Shown in pieces: positions 24,505 to 37,559 of a DNA stretch of 64,000 bases. Location: NCBI GenBank assembly GCA_013396525.1, contig VWYX01000086.1, positions 248,001 to 312,000 on the forward strand, read 5' to 3'. How positions within the stretch are numbered: position 1 is the first letter of the stretch; the number at the start of each line of letters is the position of its first letter. The notes beneath the pieces were generated by a model that did not search any database, was not told where the DNA came from, and saw only the letters and a list, made by a program, of their open reading frames with translations. Made by a program: the position numbers and the translations under genes. Source of the stretch: Chaetorhynchus papuensis. Taxonomy: Eukaryota; Chordata; Aves; Passeriformes; Rhipiduridae.

Positions 24505-27500
24505 GAGGATAACTTTATGGCCAGATTTTTTAGCCAAGTAATAGAATTTGGGAGGAGAGTCAATGTATAACTTCATATTTTCTCAGTATATGCTGTATTC
24601 ACTGAGGAGATTCAAACAATTTGATTTTTTTTCACTTTCTTTACATAATAGAAAGCAGTAAATTGATCTTAAGAAAAACGGATTCACATGGGGTTTATTT
24701 CAAGTGTTACAGAAAGCATGGGGTTTAATGTAAAAGTCTGTAAAAGATCCCGGAAGAAATGATTGCAGGAAGTAGAACTCCAGATGCAATGAGAATTTTG
24801 AATATCCATCCTTGATTAGCAAAAAATGCTTGTAATACCTACCTGAGATTACCTATGTAGCTTTAGATGTGCATATGGAGCAGGATTTGGGTGTACATTT
24901 GGAAAGAGAGAGCGGGAGATCGTGTCCATGTTTTGGATGGAAGAGGGAACACGTGCCCCTACCCAGTCCTCTGCCACGGAGGTTCCACAGAGCCACACTT
25001 CTGTTCTGCTCTTCCCATGGCACTCTGGCCAGGAACAGTTCTACTGCTTAGGAATGAGAAGAGGCTTCTAAATTGCCTCTTGGGATTGTAACATGGAAGG
25101 GAGTGAAGTAGGCCTGAAGCTTTTGGAAGCTGGAATCCCTGCTTTTTTAGACATCCACAGAAATATTGATCTGGTGGGATTTGATTTTTTCAGCTTTCCC
25201 TTAAAAACTCCACGATATCAGTTACTTTTTCCTGATGAAACAAAAGCCTTTCGCTTTCTCTGAGTGTGTCTGTCTCTGAAGTGGAGCTGCACATCCAGCT
25301 GTTGAGGTGCTGGCCTGGGGTGCCACTGCTCCAGCACTGCTGCTCCCTTTTGTGTCTAATTTCTTAGTGAGAGTCAGTCAAGCTCTGCTTGGGTTCTCCC
25401 TCCCAGCTACAGAACCTAACTCACGAAGCAAAAGAGTTCAGAATGCTGTGTTGCTCCATTGCTCTTCTCCTTACACCAGTTGTTCTAGCTTGGGGTGCTT
25501 CATCTTCACATGCCTCTCTATTTTCACTCCATAGCTTTTCAAGTGCCTTAGTTTAATGAACATGTGAAATGCTCTTCTTCTCTGAATATCTCCTTAAAGA
25601 AATGTCTGCTGTGATACCATGAGAAGTCACACACAGGGACAGCAGGGGTTCTGTGATAGCCAAAATCAAAGGTGGAGATTTTTGTTAAAACCTTTCAGAT
25701 TACTTCAGAATCATTAAACTGTGAAATAGCTATTTTGTTAGCTCACAGTTTTTTCCAGAAATAACATTTATTCCTCTTCATAATTCCTTGTATTTGCTCC
25801 TCATAGCTATTGGTAGCATCTTGCGTCCGATGAAAGTGCAAACTCTGAATAAGCCCCCGATCTTCGTGCTCACTGACGTAGCACAGTGAAGCCAACACAA
25901 CATCCCCAGCACTGCAAGCAGTACTCAGCTCTCCCAAAGAAGGCACAGGCGAGCAATGCCCTTCTCAGTGTGAACGGTCACCAGGCACAGGTGTGGTTGT
26001 GCTGGTGTCCAACGTATTCCTTAGGAATCGTATTCTGTGACTGGACTTTACTATGCGTTTCTTAGAATAAAGCAATTATCCTGTAATCCAAATTAACGCA
26101 TCCACATTTTAAAAGGGAACTGTTTGTTTGGGTTTAAACACTCTGTTTTATGTTTCCAACTGTGGAGAAAATCGAGCCTAATAGGAAAGCCATTATTATG
26201 TATCTGGTGCAGTAACACTAGCAGCAAATTTCTACAGGCTATCCAGAGCAAGCAGCTCTGTGCCCTCCACTTTGTTCTCATTTATGGCACTGACAGTACA
26301 AACAAGATCCTTACAGTTCTTTGAGTTTGCTTCCTCTGAGTTGTGATCAGAGCTGGGCTTTTTGTTATTATTGATACTAACCTGACCTTACTAACCAGAG
26401 TTTCTGACTAACAAGGGGCTCTTCCAAGTTTTGCAAAGGACTGAAGGACTGGAAGTCCTCTCTACTTCTGCAGTCCAAGGCACTCTGTAGTTGTGGAGCA
26501 ACAAGGTTATGATTTTCATGTGTTTTTTCACTTAATTGCTAAAACATTTATCCAGAACAAAGAAAAAATGTTCATACTGTATGGAGGCTGCGAGATGAGT
26601 GTCATTTAAAGTACTTATCCCCTCTTTTTCATGTCAGCTATGAAGAATAGGGGTAGTGTAGCAAAGGGAAGTGCAAGGCTGGTCGACTCAGCTGTATTTC
26701 CAGAATCCTGGGTACGTTGTATGCAGCCTGGCATGCAAGCAAAAACAAACACACAAAAGCAAAACTCTAACAATGATTATTAATTCTCAGCTGAAGGGAA
26801 AAGGGCTGGTGTCTGGTGAAACTGCAAGATAGGAAGGATACTGAGCTCCTGCTCTGCCAGATGGAGAGAAGATGGGTTTTGAATATGCCATGACTTTCCA
26901 CACTTGGCTTGGAAAGTGCAATTCTGTGTGTGAAACAGCCAGCTTGCCTGTGTCTTCCCATGCCAGAGTCTCTTTTGACCCTGCTCAAAAAGGAAAACAT
27001 TTATTAAATGAGAAATAGAAGATAGGACCTCAAAAATATGGCCAAATAGTAAGTGTATAATAAATATGGCAGGAAATCATCAGCATAAAAAAGATTCTTT
27101 TTTTTTTTTTCTGGACTCAGTACAAACCCTGAACAAGGGAAGGTTAATCCTTAACCTGGATGCCTAGTTTTGAGATACTGTGGCAGGAAGTAGCTCCTTC
27201 CAGCCTAATTTCATCTGGATTAGCCCACAGGGACCTCTGTGCCCATAGAACTGGACTATTTCTCATCCAGCAAAACTCAGTAAAGGGGGAAGTATTCCAT
27301 ACAGGGCACTGGTCAGGGCTGGGACTTTCCATTACTACAGTAATACAAATCATCCATTATATTAGGAGTCTTTGAAAGAAAAATGTTTGACTGTATGGAG
27401 CAAGTAATGGTGTTTGATGTACCTCCAAGGGGGCAGTCAGTGGGTGAGCCTTGCAAAACTCAGCTGCTTCTCTCAGCAAGTTTCCGCCTTGTAAACAGTG

Positions 27501-28220
27501 CCTTTCTTTTCTGTCTATGTGGGCTCTGATGCCTTCAGTTTCCCTTTGATGTATGAATGAATCCAGTGCTTCACAACAAAATTCAAACTGGACCTGGAAA
27601 AGCACAGAAGGAGAGAAGAAAGAAGGGAAAAGGAAAAGGTAGTTTTAAATACCCACACCACTAAAGCTGGTGAAATGATCTGTGTACAGACAGGATGATT
27701 GTGTATTTGCTCTTCATGACCATTTGGGGCACTTGAGGCTTGTGGGTGTACATGAGGTTGGACGAGTGGGGTTTTTTGTTTACTAGCACCTATGTGCGTG
27801 TGAGCAGTGGCAATATAAAACAGTAAAAATTATGACCAGTGACTCACTGACCAGAAATGGCCTGATTTGTACTGACTGTCTGAAGCAGACAGAGCATGAA
27901 TGGCAGCAAAGAACTGTCTGTAAGAGTTGAGAGGCAGAATTTGTGCAAAGCATCTGTCAAGTCACTCCATGCAGCAGCTAATCCAGGTGATTGCAGTAAC
28001 CTAATCTTGGACAAACTGCAAGAAGAGGAATGGGCCCAAGACCAGGCTCCTGTGGCCTGTGTGTGGCAGGAGCAACCTGTGCTCTCCCGATGGGGAAGAA
28101 GGATGCTTCTTTCCTTGCACCTGTCCATCCCCTGGCTCTTGATCTCTAAGGGTCTTTTAATTGTCTGGTTATCCCGTAAGGAAATGGAAAAGAGGGGATA
28201 TGCCCTGTCTTGCCAATGCA
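24505..28220. other. Unique non-coding DNA
   Basis: No element recognised. The T-rich run at 27098-27110 is short. Frames at 27844-28296 (minus, 150 codons) and 27896-28231 (plus, 111 codons) overlap antiparallel and show no domains, as expected of chance frames. Confidence 0.45.
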
Positions 28221-28312
28221 TTTCTGTGTGAGGAAGGTGAGGCTGATTCCCGGGCTCAGAGTCTGGCAAGGCCACACAGGAAAGTGTGCAGGACAAGCTG
28301 CCCTTCTCCTTT
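28221..28312 (-). mobile_element. MIR-like ancient SINE remnant
   Basis: Read on the plus strand, TTTCTGTGTGAGGAAGGTGA, then TGGCAAGGCCACACAGG, then GTGTGCAGGACAAGCTG follow in order the reverse-complement MIR core (GATGAGGAAACTGAGGC, GCCCAAGGTCACACAGC, AAGTGGCAGAGCTG). MIR-type SINEs predate amniotes, and degraded copies survive in bird genomes. The match is by eye and has several mismatches. Confidence 0.4.
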
Positions 28313-28869
28313 AGGTTTCAGAATTGTGAAACAGAGCCCAGCTGTACTGGCCCTCAATTTGACTAAAAAAGTTGTGTACTATAAATGGATTGGCCAGTTG
28401 TGACTGGAACCACAATCCTCAGAGAACCTTTTCAACAAATCTGGTTTGAGTTTCAAGTTGCAGTGAAATATGAAACGAGGTGGGTTTCATGGGGTTTCAG
28501 GTTTTGTTGAAAATGTTTCAACCAGCTCTAGTCAGTAGCTGTTGCTTTTTCAGTTTCCTACCTCTAATGTGTCTCTGGTATTTCTAGTTGAATATGCCTC
28601 AGATTAAGTGCTAACAGGAAAAGGGTTGGAAATACAGCCCCTAAATGTGACTCAACTCACAGGGAACTCAGGGTACAGAGGATGCCCTTTCCTTATTAAA
28701 TTCCTCTTTTGGTCCCCCTTCGTGTGGAACCTTACCAAAAGTTCATTTTTGTGTGGAGATTTTTGGACCATTTAGCTAGCACCGTAGATCACCTCCTAAC
28801 TGGCTGGGGCAAGTGGAAAAGGAGCCCTGCAGACTGAGTTTGGCAAGTGGACAGGAGACCTGGAGAAGC

Positions 28870-29000
28870 AGTCAGGTTCCCAGCTGGCTCGCAGCGCGCA
28901 GCCGGGGAAGCAGCGTGCGTGCTGCCTGCCGCGGAGCCGCGAGCGCGGAGCCGCGAGCGGGGAGCCGCTCGCCTTCCCAGCTGGCAGGGGCAGCGCGGGG
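28870..29000. promoter_or_regulatory. CpG-rich core, possible orphan CpG island
   Basis: About twenty CpG dinucleotides fall within roughly 120 bp, far denser than anywhere else in the window (CAGCGCGCAGCCGGG, TGCCGCGGAGCCGCGAGCG). This is the hallmark of an unmethylated promoter-type CpG island, although the core is short. Inside it a 14-bp unit, GCGGAGCCGCGAGC, occurs twice in perfect tandem (28931-28944, 28945-28958), with a partial third copy to about 28968. A non-coding RNA promoter or an orphan island is possible. A GC-rich minisatellite is the alternative. Orientation cannot be told. Confidence 0.5.
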
Positions 29001-32000
29001 CCTGCAGGAGTGGCTGCTTTCCGTTTGGCTGCCCAGGTTGAGCGGGAGGCCAAGAAATGAGGTTCAGTTCCCATTAGCCTGTCTGGTTCTTGATTTGCTT
29101 CCTTTAGTTGAAAGAGGCAGAGAATACTGATGATGTTTTGCCAGGCACAGGATTGAAGCTGAGTGGCATGGAAGAATAGAGGCTTAAATAAGCACAGCTC
29201 GCTGTCTCCAGTTGGTTTTGTCAGTTCGTGTAACAACCTTGCTGCCAGCAACCTTCCTTGGAAAAGAGGAAAAACCCAGGGTCACTGGGAGGTGATTGTG
29301 CAGTTCTGTGTTTGGTACTTAAGGTTGCTTTAAATTATTACAGAACCATTTAAATTGGTAGATACATTGTTAGTCTAAGCAGTGTATTGATGTTTTAACT
29401 ATTTAGGAAAAGATTGCTATTTAGTGATTCCTTCCCAGGTATATTGGAAAATATACTTAATATTCATCTGTTAAGAGGTTATTTAAATACATCACAGGTA
29501 TTTTATGTGCAGACAATTGAAGTTTCATCTCCTCTAAAGGCATATTTGTAGTATATGAATTCTTTTTAATACACAGTAATTATGAGAAGGACAACAAGAA
29601 ATCTTCTGTTAATATGTGGCTAGCGCCATTGTAAAACCTGATTTTTAATTTTTTCCCCTCGCTGCCTGTAGTTATTCCTTTGGAATTTGTGGTCTGTTTT
29701 TAAAAATCATTCCTGATTTCTGTGCCAGCCTTCACTGGAGTTTGTAATAACATGCTGTAATTTAGGCAGCTCTGAGAAGTCCCATGTGTAAAGTTATCTG
29801 TGTAGCGCCTGCATGATCAGAATCCAAGACAGCCCCGTTTTCACTGAGTGCAAGATATTAACATTTTAAAATGACTTCAGATCCATGATTCAGTAAAAGC
29901 CAGCGGAACCTGGACTCCAGAGCTCCCTGCACTGCAGGCAGTAGCACATCTGCTGCCTCACTTGTAGCAGTGCTAATAGCCAAGCCTCTGGCAGCACATG
30001 CTGCAGCACATGAGAAGCACCCAAAGCCTTTGGAAGGTATGAGCAGCCTGGGCTGCAGCTTGTGCTGGTGCAGTTCCCTCTTGGTGTCTGAACTGGCCAG
30101 TGAGTGTCATCCAGGACATTCACAGGTGCAGCTCTGCCTTTACATCTGGTCCCAGCATAGAGACACCATGAGATGCTTTAGAGTTTTACTGTCAATTTTT
30201 TGGAGATAACACCCATCCACGTACACAGCCCGTGCTCTTTTTTTATTTGAATGCCCTTTATGGTCAGCATACTTTGAATCCGCTCTCCCAGCCTCCTCAC
30301 ACCACAGCCAGATCCAGGGCCGTGAGTGAACTCGCAGGTGCAGTGACTTAGTGGGGCACTCCCAGTCTGTCACCAAGTCTGTCCAGGGAAATGTGTGTAT
30401 CTGAGGATGTCTCCAGGGTGCAACACAGAATTCCAGGAAGGTGGAATCCAAGCTGGTTCAAGTACTGCAAGCAGTATGACCAGCTTTCTCTGGCAGTCCC
30501 TCTGGACTCATTATTCCATGTTATTCCAGGCCTGTGGGTCCTGAGTTGGCTACTGGGCCCTCATTCTGGGGGTTGAGCCACTGATGAGAAGCTGTGAGAC
30601 TGTTCCTCAAACCCCAGGGTCATGAAGCAGCTGATCAAGGAAAGCTGCTCAACCAGGTGGCACCTTCTGACCCATGGAGGGGTTTTGCAGAGAGCCTCAA
30701 AGCACAGTGCTGTGCGTGCCTAAGCAGGAACAGACAGGCAGGCAATGTTCTCACTACTGAGTTATGTGTAGAAGGGTGAGGGGAAATGAAGCAATGAGGG
30801 GAAACTACAGCCCAAAACAGGTACTCTCGAGCCTTCACTGACCCTCATCAGCATGATTTTATTAAGACACACAACATCCCTGAGGAGCATGAGCATCTTG
30901 CCCTTTGACAGCACTTGGAAACCTTTTTTCAGGAAGCCAGCTCCAGTGACATTCAAGCAGAGAAGAATGCATTGCTCTGGGTTCTCTCACTGGGAACCAC
31001 TGTCCTTGCAACACAAACATGGCACAAGAAATTCCTGGGAAATTCATTCCAGGTTCACACTTTGCACCCCAAGCTGGACTCCCCCATTCCCTTGGGGGAA
31101 TTTGGATTTGTAGAGCTCAGCACATTCTCAGTGTACAGCTCACTTGCATAAGGAAACATATATTTGCCTGCCTTTACTGTTGCAAAGTTCCACTTTTTTT
31201 TTTTTCAGTTTTAATCATAGTACTTATAAGTTGTTTCATTTTACTTTTTTTTTAATAACGGTTGATTGCCACGTTATATAGGCAATAACCTATAAACTGG
31301 AATTGCTTTACACTCATAAAGGCTTAAAATAGCAAGTCTAATTTGTTTATTAAAAAGTGATAAAAAGAAGACAATGCCCCATGCTGAGACTTTGTACACC
31401 ACCTTTCATTCTGTAGTACATCTTTATAGCTGTGTTATAAACCCCTCTTAAATGGGTTTTGTAGTAAAAGTGCTGACACAACTTTAACTGTAGAATCTTG
31501 AACAGCAGCAGTGTAATGAAAGATCAAACTGTAATGCTAGATTATAAAGAAAGAATCATGGTATGCAAAACAGAGCAAAAGGTTTGCAGGAGTAATGGAT
31601 CCTAATACAAAGATAAAAAATATTGACAAAAGAAATAATCTGACAAAGTTTTAAACCAGCCCTTGGAACATTTATCATTTGACTTTGGGGCTGTTGGTGT
31701 GGGCTGAGAACTGCTGAAGCTCAGCTCCTTGCAGTGGGTTTGTGCTGCCCCATTTTGGCATGAACAGCTGACTGTGCATAAAGGACACTCGGTTTGCACT
31801 GCAGAAGGAATCAGTAAACTGGTGACCTGAGAGAAATGTGCTTCTTTAAGGGGTATTTAGTGAGACAAATCAGGTGTAAGACATTCCTGCAGCAATACAA
31901 GCTGGTTGCTGCCTATCCATGTTCTTGACAGCAGCTAAAACAGCATCCAAGTCAATAGCAGTTGTTTGTGTCTTAAGAGAATCCTTCTGGGGTAGCATAT

Positions 32001-32229
32001 GCCAAACAAATTTTTACTATTGCCTCTTATTTTTCAGATTAAAGGTCTGTGAATTAGTGGGATTCACGAGGAAAATTATGACTTTAGCCAAAGGAAGACA
32101 TCTAGCAATTGTGTATTGTAATGGAAATGGCTGGGAGGCACTTGTGGGAGCGTTCAGACTGTGTCAAGTCACTTTGTTGTTGTTCAGCTTGGATGTACCT
32201 GTAACACAGTTTACCTCATGCAACTGAAA
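29001..32229. other. Unique non-coding DNA
   Basis: No exon or repeat recognised. A short hairpin (GGTTGATTGCC at 31260-31270, GGCAATAACC at 31281-31290) is visible. An acceptor-like CCTCTTATTTTTCAG lies at about 32023-32037 without an identifiable exon after it. Confidence 0.45.
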
Positions 32230-33250
32230 ATCAATTTGTTCTCTTCAATTCTAAGCTACCTCTCAAATTAAGCCCTATAAAACATTTCCAATAGAACAAA
32301 GAAAGCTGGCTGAAATAATATTTCATCTTGTGAAATAAGGGTTTGTCAAAGCCAGTCGCTTTACACGTGGCCAAGGAGAACACTGCTCATTTGAAAGGCT
32401 ATTGAGAATCTGAGAGCTCATAAGTTCAAGTCCATCTGCTGCAGACTTCATGCACTACTAGCTATTACAGCAGCTTGACAATAATCTCAGCATCATCTTT
32501 TATTCCAGTCACAAAGGGCTGTCAAAAACCAAATAGTAAGAATTACTATAAACAGCAATGTTTCAGTCTCGATGGCAGTGGCTCTCTATATTCTAGCAAT
32601 TTAATCTACTGCTCTACCCTTAAATTGGATATAGCATATGAAGTCCGTCAGCCATGCAGAAAGTGAAAATGTATATTGTCAAGGCCTTTGCTGTCTGTGA
32701 AACTGCTGATGAAGAGCCACAAAATGAGTTTTAAATGCCCTAGAAGAAATTCCAAGTAACATTAAAGTCACAAATAGCAAATTTGACAACTCCCTCTGGA
32801 CTAAGAAACCGCCTTCAAAAGTTTTATATTAGCTTCATGCATCATTGTTATAATTTATTAATGTACAGTTTTTAGTTTTTCAGAGTGCATGGCTGGGGAA
32901 TGGTAACTGTAACTTCTTTTTCATGATAAACAGCTGTTGAAAGATTTGCCAATATTCCCTCCTCTTATAATTCAAAAATGCATGCATTGCTTTTCATATT
33001 TCTGCTTCCCCAAAAGCATAATAAGATACTATATTTATGATTTAATCGATGAAACCTGTTCTCTGAGGATATTACTACATTGTTTAGTTTGCTAATGTGC
33101 ATATTTGCACCTAATCTATTAAAAATCAGATATCATGGCTGCATTAGGGCATACACTGTGTGAAAGCCATCTTTAAGGCTTCGGCTTTTTCAGTATTCAG
33201 TAATTCTCCAGCAATTCCTATTCATCTTTGATTACAATCTCAGGAGCCTG
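32230..33250. promoter_or_regulatory. Candidate conserved non-coding block
   Basis: About 1 kb without any repeat, CpG-poor and even in composition. It holds many homeodomain-like (TAAT, TTAATG), octamer-like (ATGCATG) and other factor-like words (for example GCTAATGTGCATATTTGCAC, TGATTTAATCGATGAAACC). This is the texture of conserved enhancer clusters in gene deserts. The call rests on appearance only and needs cross-species alignment. Confidence 0.25.
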
Positions 33251-35074
33251 GAAGAAAGAAACAAAATTGATAGGCAGTAAAAATACAGAATTTTGAAAAG
33301 GTCACCTGCTAGCAGGATTAAAACTTTGAATCCACCTGCTCATTATGAAGAATATACCAAACATGAAATGGCATAACTGGAATCTGTTCTTCCTGCAGCG
33401 ACTGGTTTATGTGACTGCCAAATGCCATTTACCATTCTTAGGGCAGGCTGTGTGCAGAGAAATTTCTGCCCTGGCTGGGTATCGGTTATGCCAGCAGCTG
33501 ATGCACGTGCTGTTCTAAGGAAGGACATTTGAGATTGTCCCCCCTGTAGCTGCTGAAATTCTTAATGCAGGTCTGTTCCTGCCCCCTCCAAGTACAGTGG
33601 AGGTACATCCTGCTGGTTTGCATCAGAGTTTCTCCGTGACCCATGTGACTCTGTTTCCAGAGCCTGTAGTCTGTCCTTGATCTTTTGTTCATCTCTGTGT
33701 ACCATGACAACCAAAAGGCCATGGCGCTGTTTCTATGAAATACATTTCAATGATGGGATCCTTAATTTAACCACACAACAAAACTCGGCTCTGGTGATAT
33801 TTGCCATATTCCTTCAAAAGGAAAGTGTTGTTCAGTTAGAGGCCTGACTGAAGTACTTTAGAAGTTAATTAAATGTAATGATCTTCTTAATAGTTATTAT
33901 AGTCAAATTTTTCCTTTGACCTTAAGCAGCTCTCAGGGTAGATTCAGGTAAATGGCAAGGGGAAAATCTACAATTTTCTATTAAATTCCACCCAAAGTAT
34001 TGCAAAGGCGAGGTAGTGCACGTGCCAGATTATTTCTTCTAAACTCAATGACAGATTCTTGATTTTATTTTGTCTTTTGTGTACCAGTTATTATGAACAA
34101 TCTGGTTTTTGGTAATAGTTATTTCAAATCCTTATCTCCGTTGCTGAAATAGAGTGCCATAACTGGCAACAGTTGATCCATGGTACAGTGTGATTCAGCT
34201 ACTGATACAGAAATGTAACACTTCTATGCTTCCTTGCATCACTGCACAGAACACTTTCTGCTTCCTCTTGTGCCTCCCTCAAGGATGGATTCTTGTGCTC
34301 TTGCAACCTCTTCCTAGTGTAAGGAAGTTCAGGAGGTAGCCCGGAGGATTCTGCATTACAAACCCTGGTTTTTGTCTACAAGCTCACATTGCCCTTAAAG
34401 ATGGAGTGAAATTTATCTGTATCAGAGAAGGGTTAGAGAAGAAGGCTTTGAAAGATGATTGAAGGAGAAATGAAGTCACTGCACAGGAAATATGTAGTGG
34501 GAATGTGTGTGACATGCAAAGAGAGTGACAAATGTTTTTCGTTTTTTATGGTCTTTTTTTTAAATACCTTTAATTTCATGATGCCATTAAAAAAATGGAA
34601 GGTGGAACGACCCCCACTTTTGGGCTTTGACACTAAGTCATTGTTCTGTGAAAGCAGTTATCTAATATTCCTGGCCTTGGGCTGTTCCAGCACATATTGT
34701 TACACTGATAGCAGAGAACAGCAAGAGAAGTCATTTTGGCTTCTCTTCTGCCATAAATGAAGCAATGCTAAATGTTTCAAAATGTTTGCCCAGTACCTTA
34801 GATCAGCACAGTAACCACAGCTGTCTTAATAATTACCCAGGGACAGATAAACTAAGGGCACAAGTAGATGTTTGCTGTGTAGGCATTTAGGCAATGGCAA
34901 GTTATGATAAAATAAAGTAATACTGTATTTTGTTTTCATGGCACTGGCCTCAGGAGTTGCTGTTCACCCTGCAACTCCATCCTCCTGCTTCTCCCTCACC
35001 CTGGTGCATCAGGTCTGCTCATTTGGAATGTACAGTCAAGACATGCTGGCATTTCTAGCCAGAGTTCATGTTCT
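33251..35074. other. Unique non-coding DNA
   Basis: No repeat, RNA or exon supported. The frames present (at most about 100 codons) show no recognisable domain. Confidence 0.45.
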
Positions 35075-35145
35075 AGTTACACTGGCCCAGTTTTGAGGTA
35101 ATCCCATTGATTTCACTGGACCAACAGTGATTTAAACTGAATGGA
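35075..35145. repeat. Ancient amniote repeat remnant
   Basis: AGTTACACTGGCCCAG, TAATCCCATTGATTTCACTG and CAGTGATTTAAACTGAATGG follow the order of the old amniote repeat (TTACACTGG, ATTCCATTGATTTCAATGG, GATTTAAACTG). It belongs with the palindromic element seen at 38997-39100. Confidence 0.45.
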
Positions 35146-37559
35146 TTTTCCAGGGGCATGTCTTCACATCAGGGCTTGGCAATGTGGCAAAAAATCCTTT
35201 AGATCTACCTGGATGTTGCATCCATCAACACTATGTCTGACCCAGCAAGTTTTGACTTTACTGGGAGATTAAAGTGAGGAAGTGGGAGAGGAGAGATACC
35301 AGATCCCTTTTATCATGACTTCTTTGAGACTGTGTCTTGGGTGGTGACTACCCAATCTGAACATAGCATGAAGATCATAAAGGCTTTTAATTATGTCTCT
35401 GTAAAGCATCCTACTCGGGAGTGGGTTTCTTCTGACACTTCAGCGATGTAAGAAATTAGTATTTTTTGTTTCCTTGAGGATATGGGTAGATCACAGAGAA
35501 GCCAGTAGGGATACACAACTGAATTAGCACAGTTTGGTATTTTGTTTTCCACATTTTCTGTCTGTTTATTTTCTTGGTCTCATCACTTTCTTTCTAGCAT
35601 GTGTCACTACTTTGGAGGGGCAGGAAGCACAGTCTGCTTCGATATGGGCTCCATTCTGCCTTCGTTTTAGAAATTGCTACATAACAAGTGGATACAAAAG
35701 AAATGAAGGCCATAATCTGTTCACAATTGCAAATTAGGTAAAATGGCTGAAATTGTTCATATAAAAGAAAGGGACTTTGACCCTATCATGAAGCAGTAAG
35801 AAAATTACAGGTAGTGATGAGGAGGAAAAAAAAAATAGATGGCTATCTAGAACTTTTACCTGTAGGAGTCAAGAAAAAAAAAAGTTGCATAAACTCTATT
35901 TTATTGAAAATAGAACGACAATCTGAGCTCAATTGACATGAATTCTGTGATCTATAAACTGAATTATTCCTTTACTGCTGAAGGAGCACCTGACCCTGCC
36001 TCCTTATTTCACCTCCCACCACCCTCCACCCACTTCCCAAGGCAGACAATGCATAGCTCACACCTCCACGTAACTGGAGATATAGAAGATGCCGGGAATA
36101 CCCTTAGTGCATTTCTGAAACCATTTTGTAAGTATCTGCCACTTTTTAATCCGTGTATCCTTGTCTTATGATTGCAGAACAAATAATTAAGTGCACTAAT
36201 TGGTATTGTAATAGTGCTTTTATTTAAATATTTTAAAAAATAATAAGTAGTGCTCTGAAGTTCTCCTTTGGTTCACTCCATGTTTTGCTTTGCCCTCCCA
36301 TTAAAATCACTTTTGCTGCTTATTTGTCATTAATTTCCTCCTCCTCTGCAGTGCTTTCTCTGCCTTCCTGCTGCTGTTCTCGCTGTTTGTCCTGTTCACT
36401 GTGGTGGCTCGTGCTCCTCTGTGGGGCTGCTGTGTTCTGGCAGGGTGAGTGTGCAGGTGGACAGCGAGCTCCTTGGGAGGGCTGGGATGTCACAGGCAGG
36501 TCTGAGCACCTTTTGATCCGAGGTTACCTGGTGTCCAGCCTCACAGGGCATTGGAAGGCAGAGTAAACATTTACATAATATCTGCCAGCACTCTCAAAAC
36601 AGTGGTAGTTCTAGGGGAGATGAGCTTTCTCAGAGAATTCCTTCTTCTGTTCAGCTTCTCAGTCCTGCCTGATTGACCTCCAGCCAGACATCTCATGGGG
36701 ATGTGTGGCTGGGCATAGTTGCACTCAGCTGGAAACTGGTGCATTTTTTCTCACCTGTGTTCCAAAAGTTTCATGCTGATACAGAATAACCTGGGGAGAA
36801 TCCTGGGCCAGGTGAGGGCTTTGAAGGTCGAGAAACAGATGCTCGGGAAGAACCCTCATTAAATACAAACAGAGCAAAACTTTCCAATGAATTAAATTAA
36901 AAGCCCATATAAACATCAGGGACAAATTAATGGTGCAACAAATACAATAACGGCCTCTTCACACGTGTGACACACTGCTCACAGCACTACAGCCAACATC
37001 CTGTTCAGTGAACCCAGTGTCAGTAAGCAACCTTAGAATAGCCCTGCTCTTAGCTTTCCACAGGAAGAATTTCATTTGTTTGGTGTGGGCAGCTGAATCC
37101 ATTCACATATTTAGGCCCTTTTTTAAGCTTTGTGTCAACAGTGCAGACAAGATAGAGACTGACCATGCCACTGGGAGGAGGTTTGCAGAGTGACTCACTG
37201 CTTTATTTCTAATTTGGTAGTGTATCATTTTACCCCCACCTGCACTAGGGTGCCATTGTAAGCAGCTGAAATGACTGCTTGAATACGCAGGATAATGTCA
37301 GATTTCCCAGACTAATTCATTGAAATCTGCAGTGCAGTCTTGATTCTGGAGCACGAATCATGCAAGAGAAAATATGATCTCTCCTAACTAAATAATTTTT
37401 CTAAGAACTGTCATCCAGAAGAGAGCAGCACCCAGTTACCCAGCCATAGGCCTTCTGTGGTTACATCTCATGGTCTCACCACGATGTAAAAAAGCCAGTA
37501 AGTGGGGTTTCAAAAGCTATGTGATTTTAGAGCACATTGTTCCTTTCCTGTGGTTTCAT
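35146..37559. other. Unique non-coding DNA
   Basis: Nothing supported. Short A runs lie at about 35826 and 35873. A slightly GC-rich patch at 36330-36560 carries a 93-codon frame without any recognisable motif. Confidence 0.45.

Noticed and set aside
24179..24505. 108-codon frame ending in Cys-Val repeats
   Set aside because: It is the TG/TA microsatellite read through in one register.
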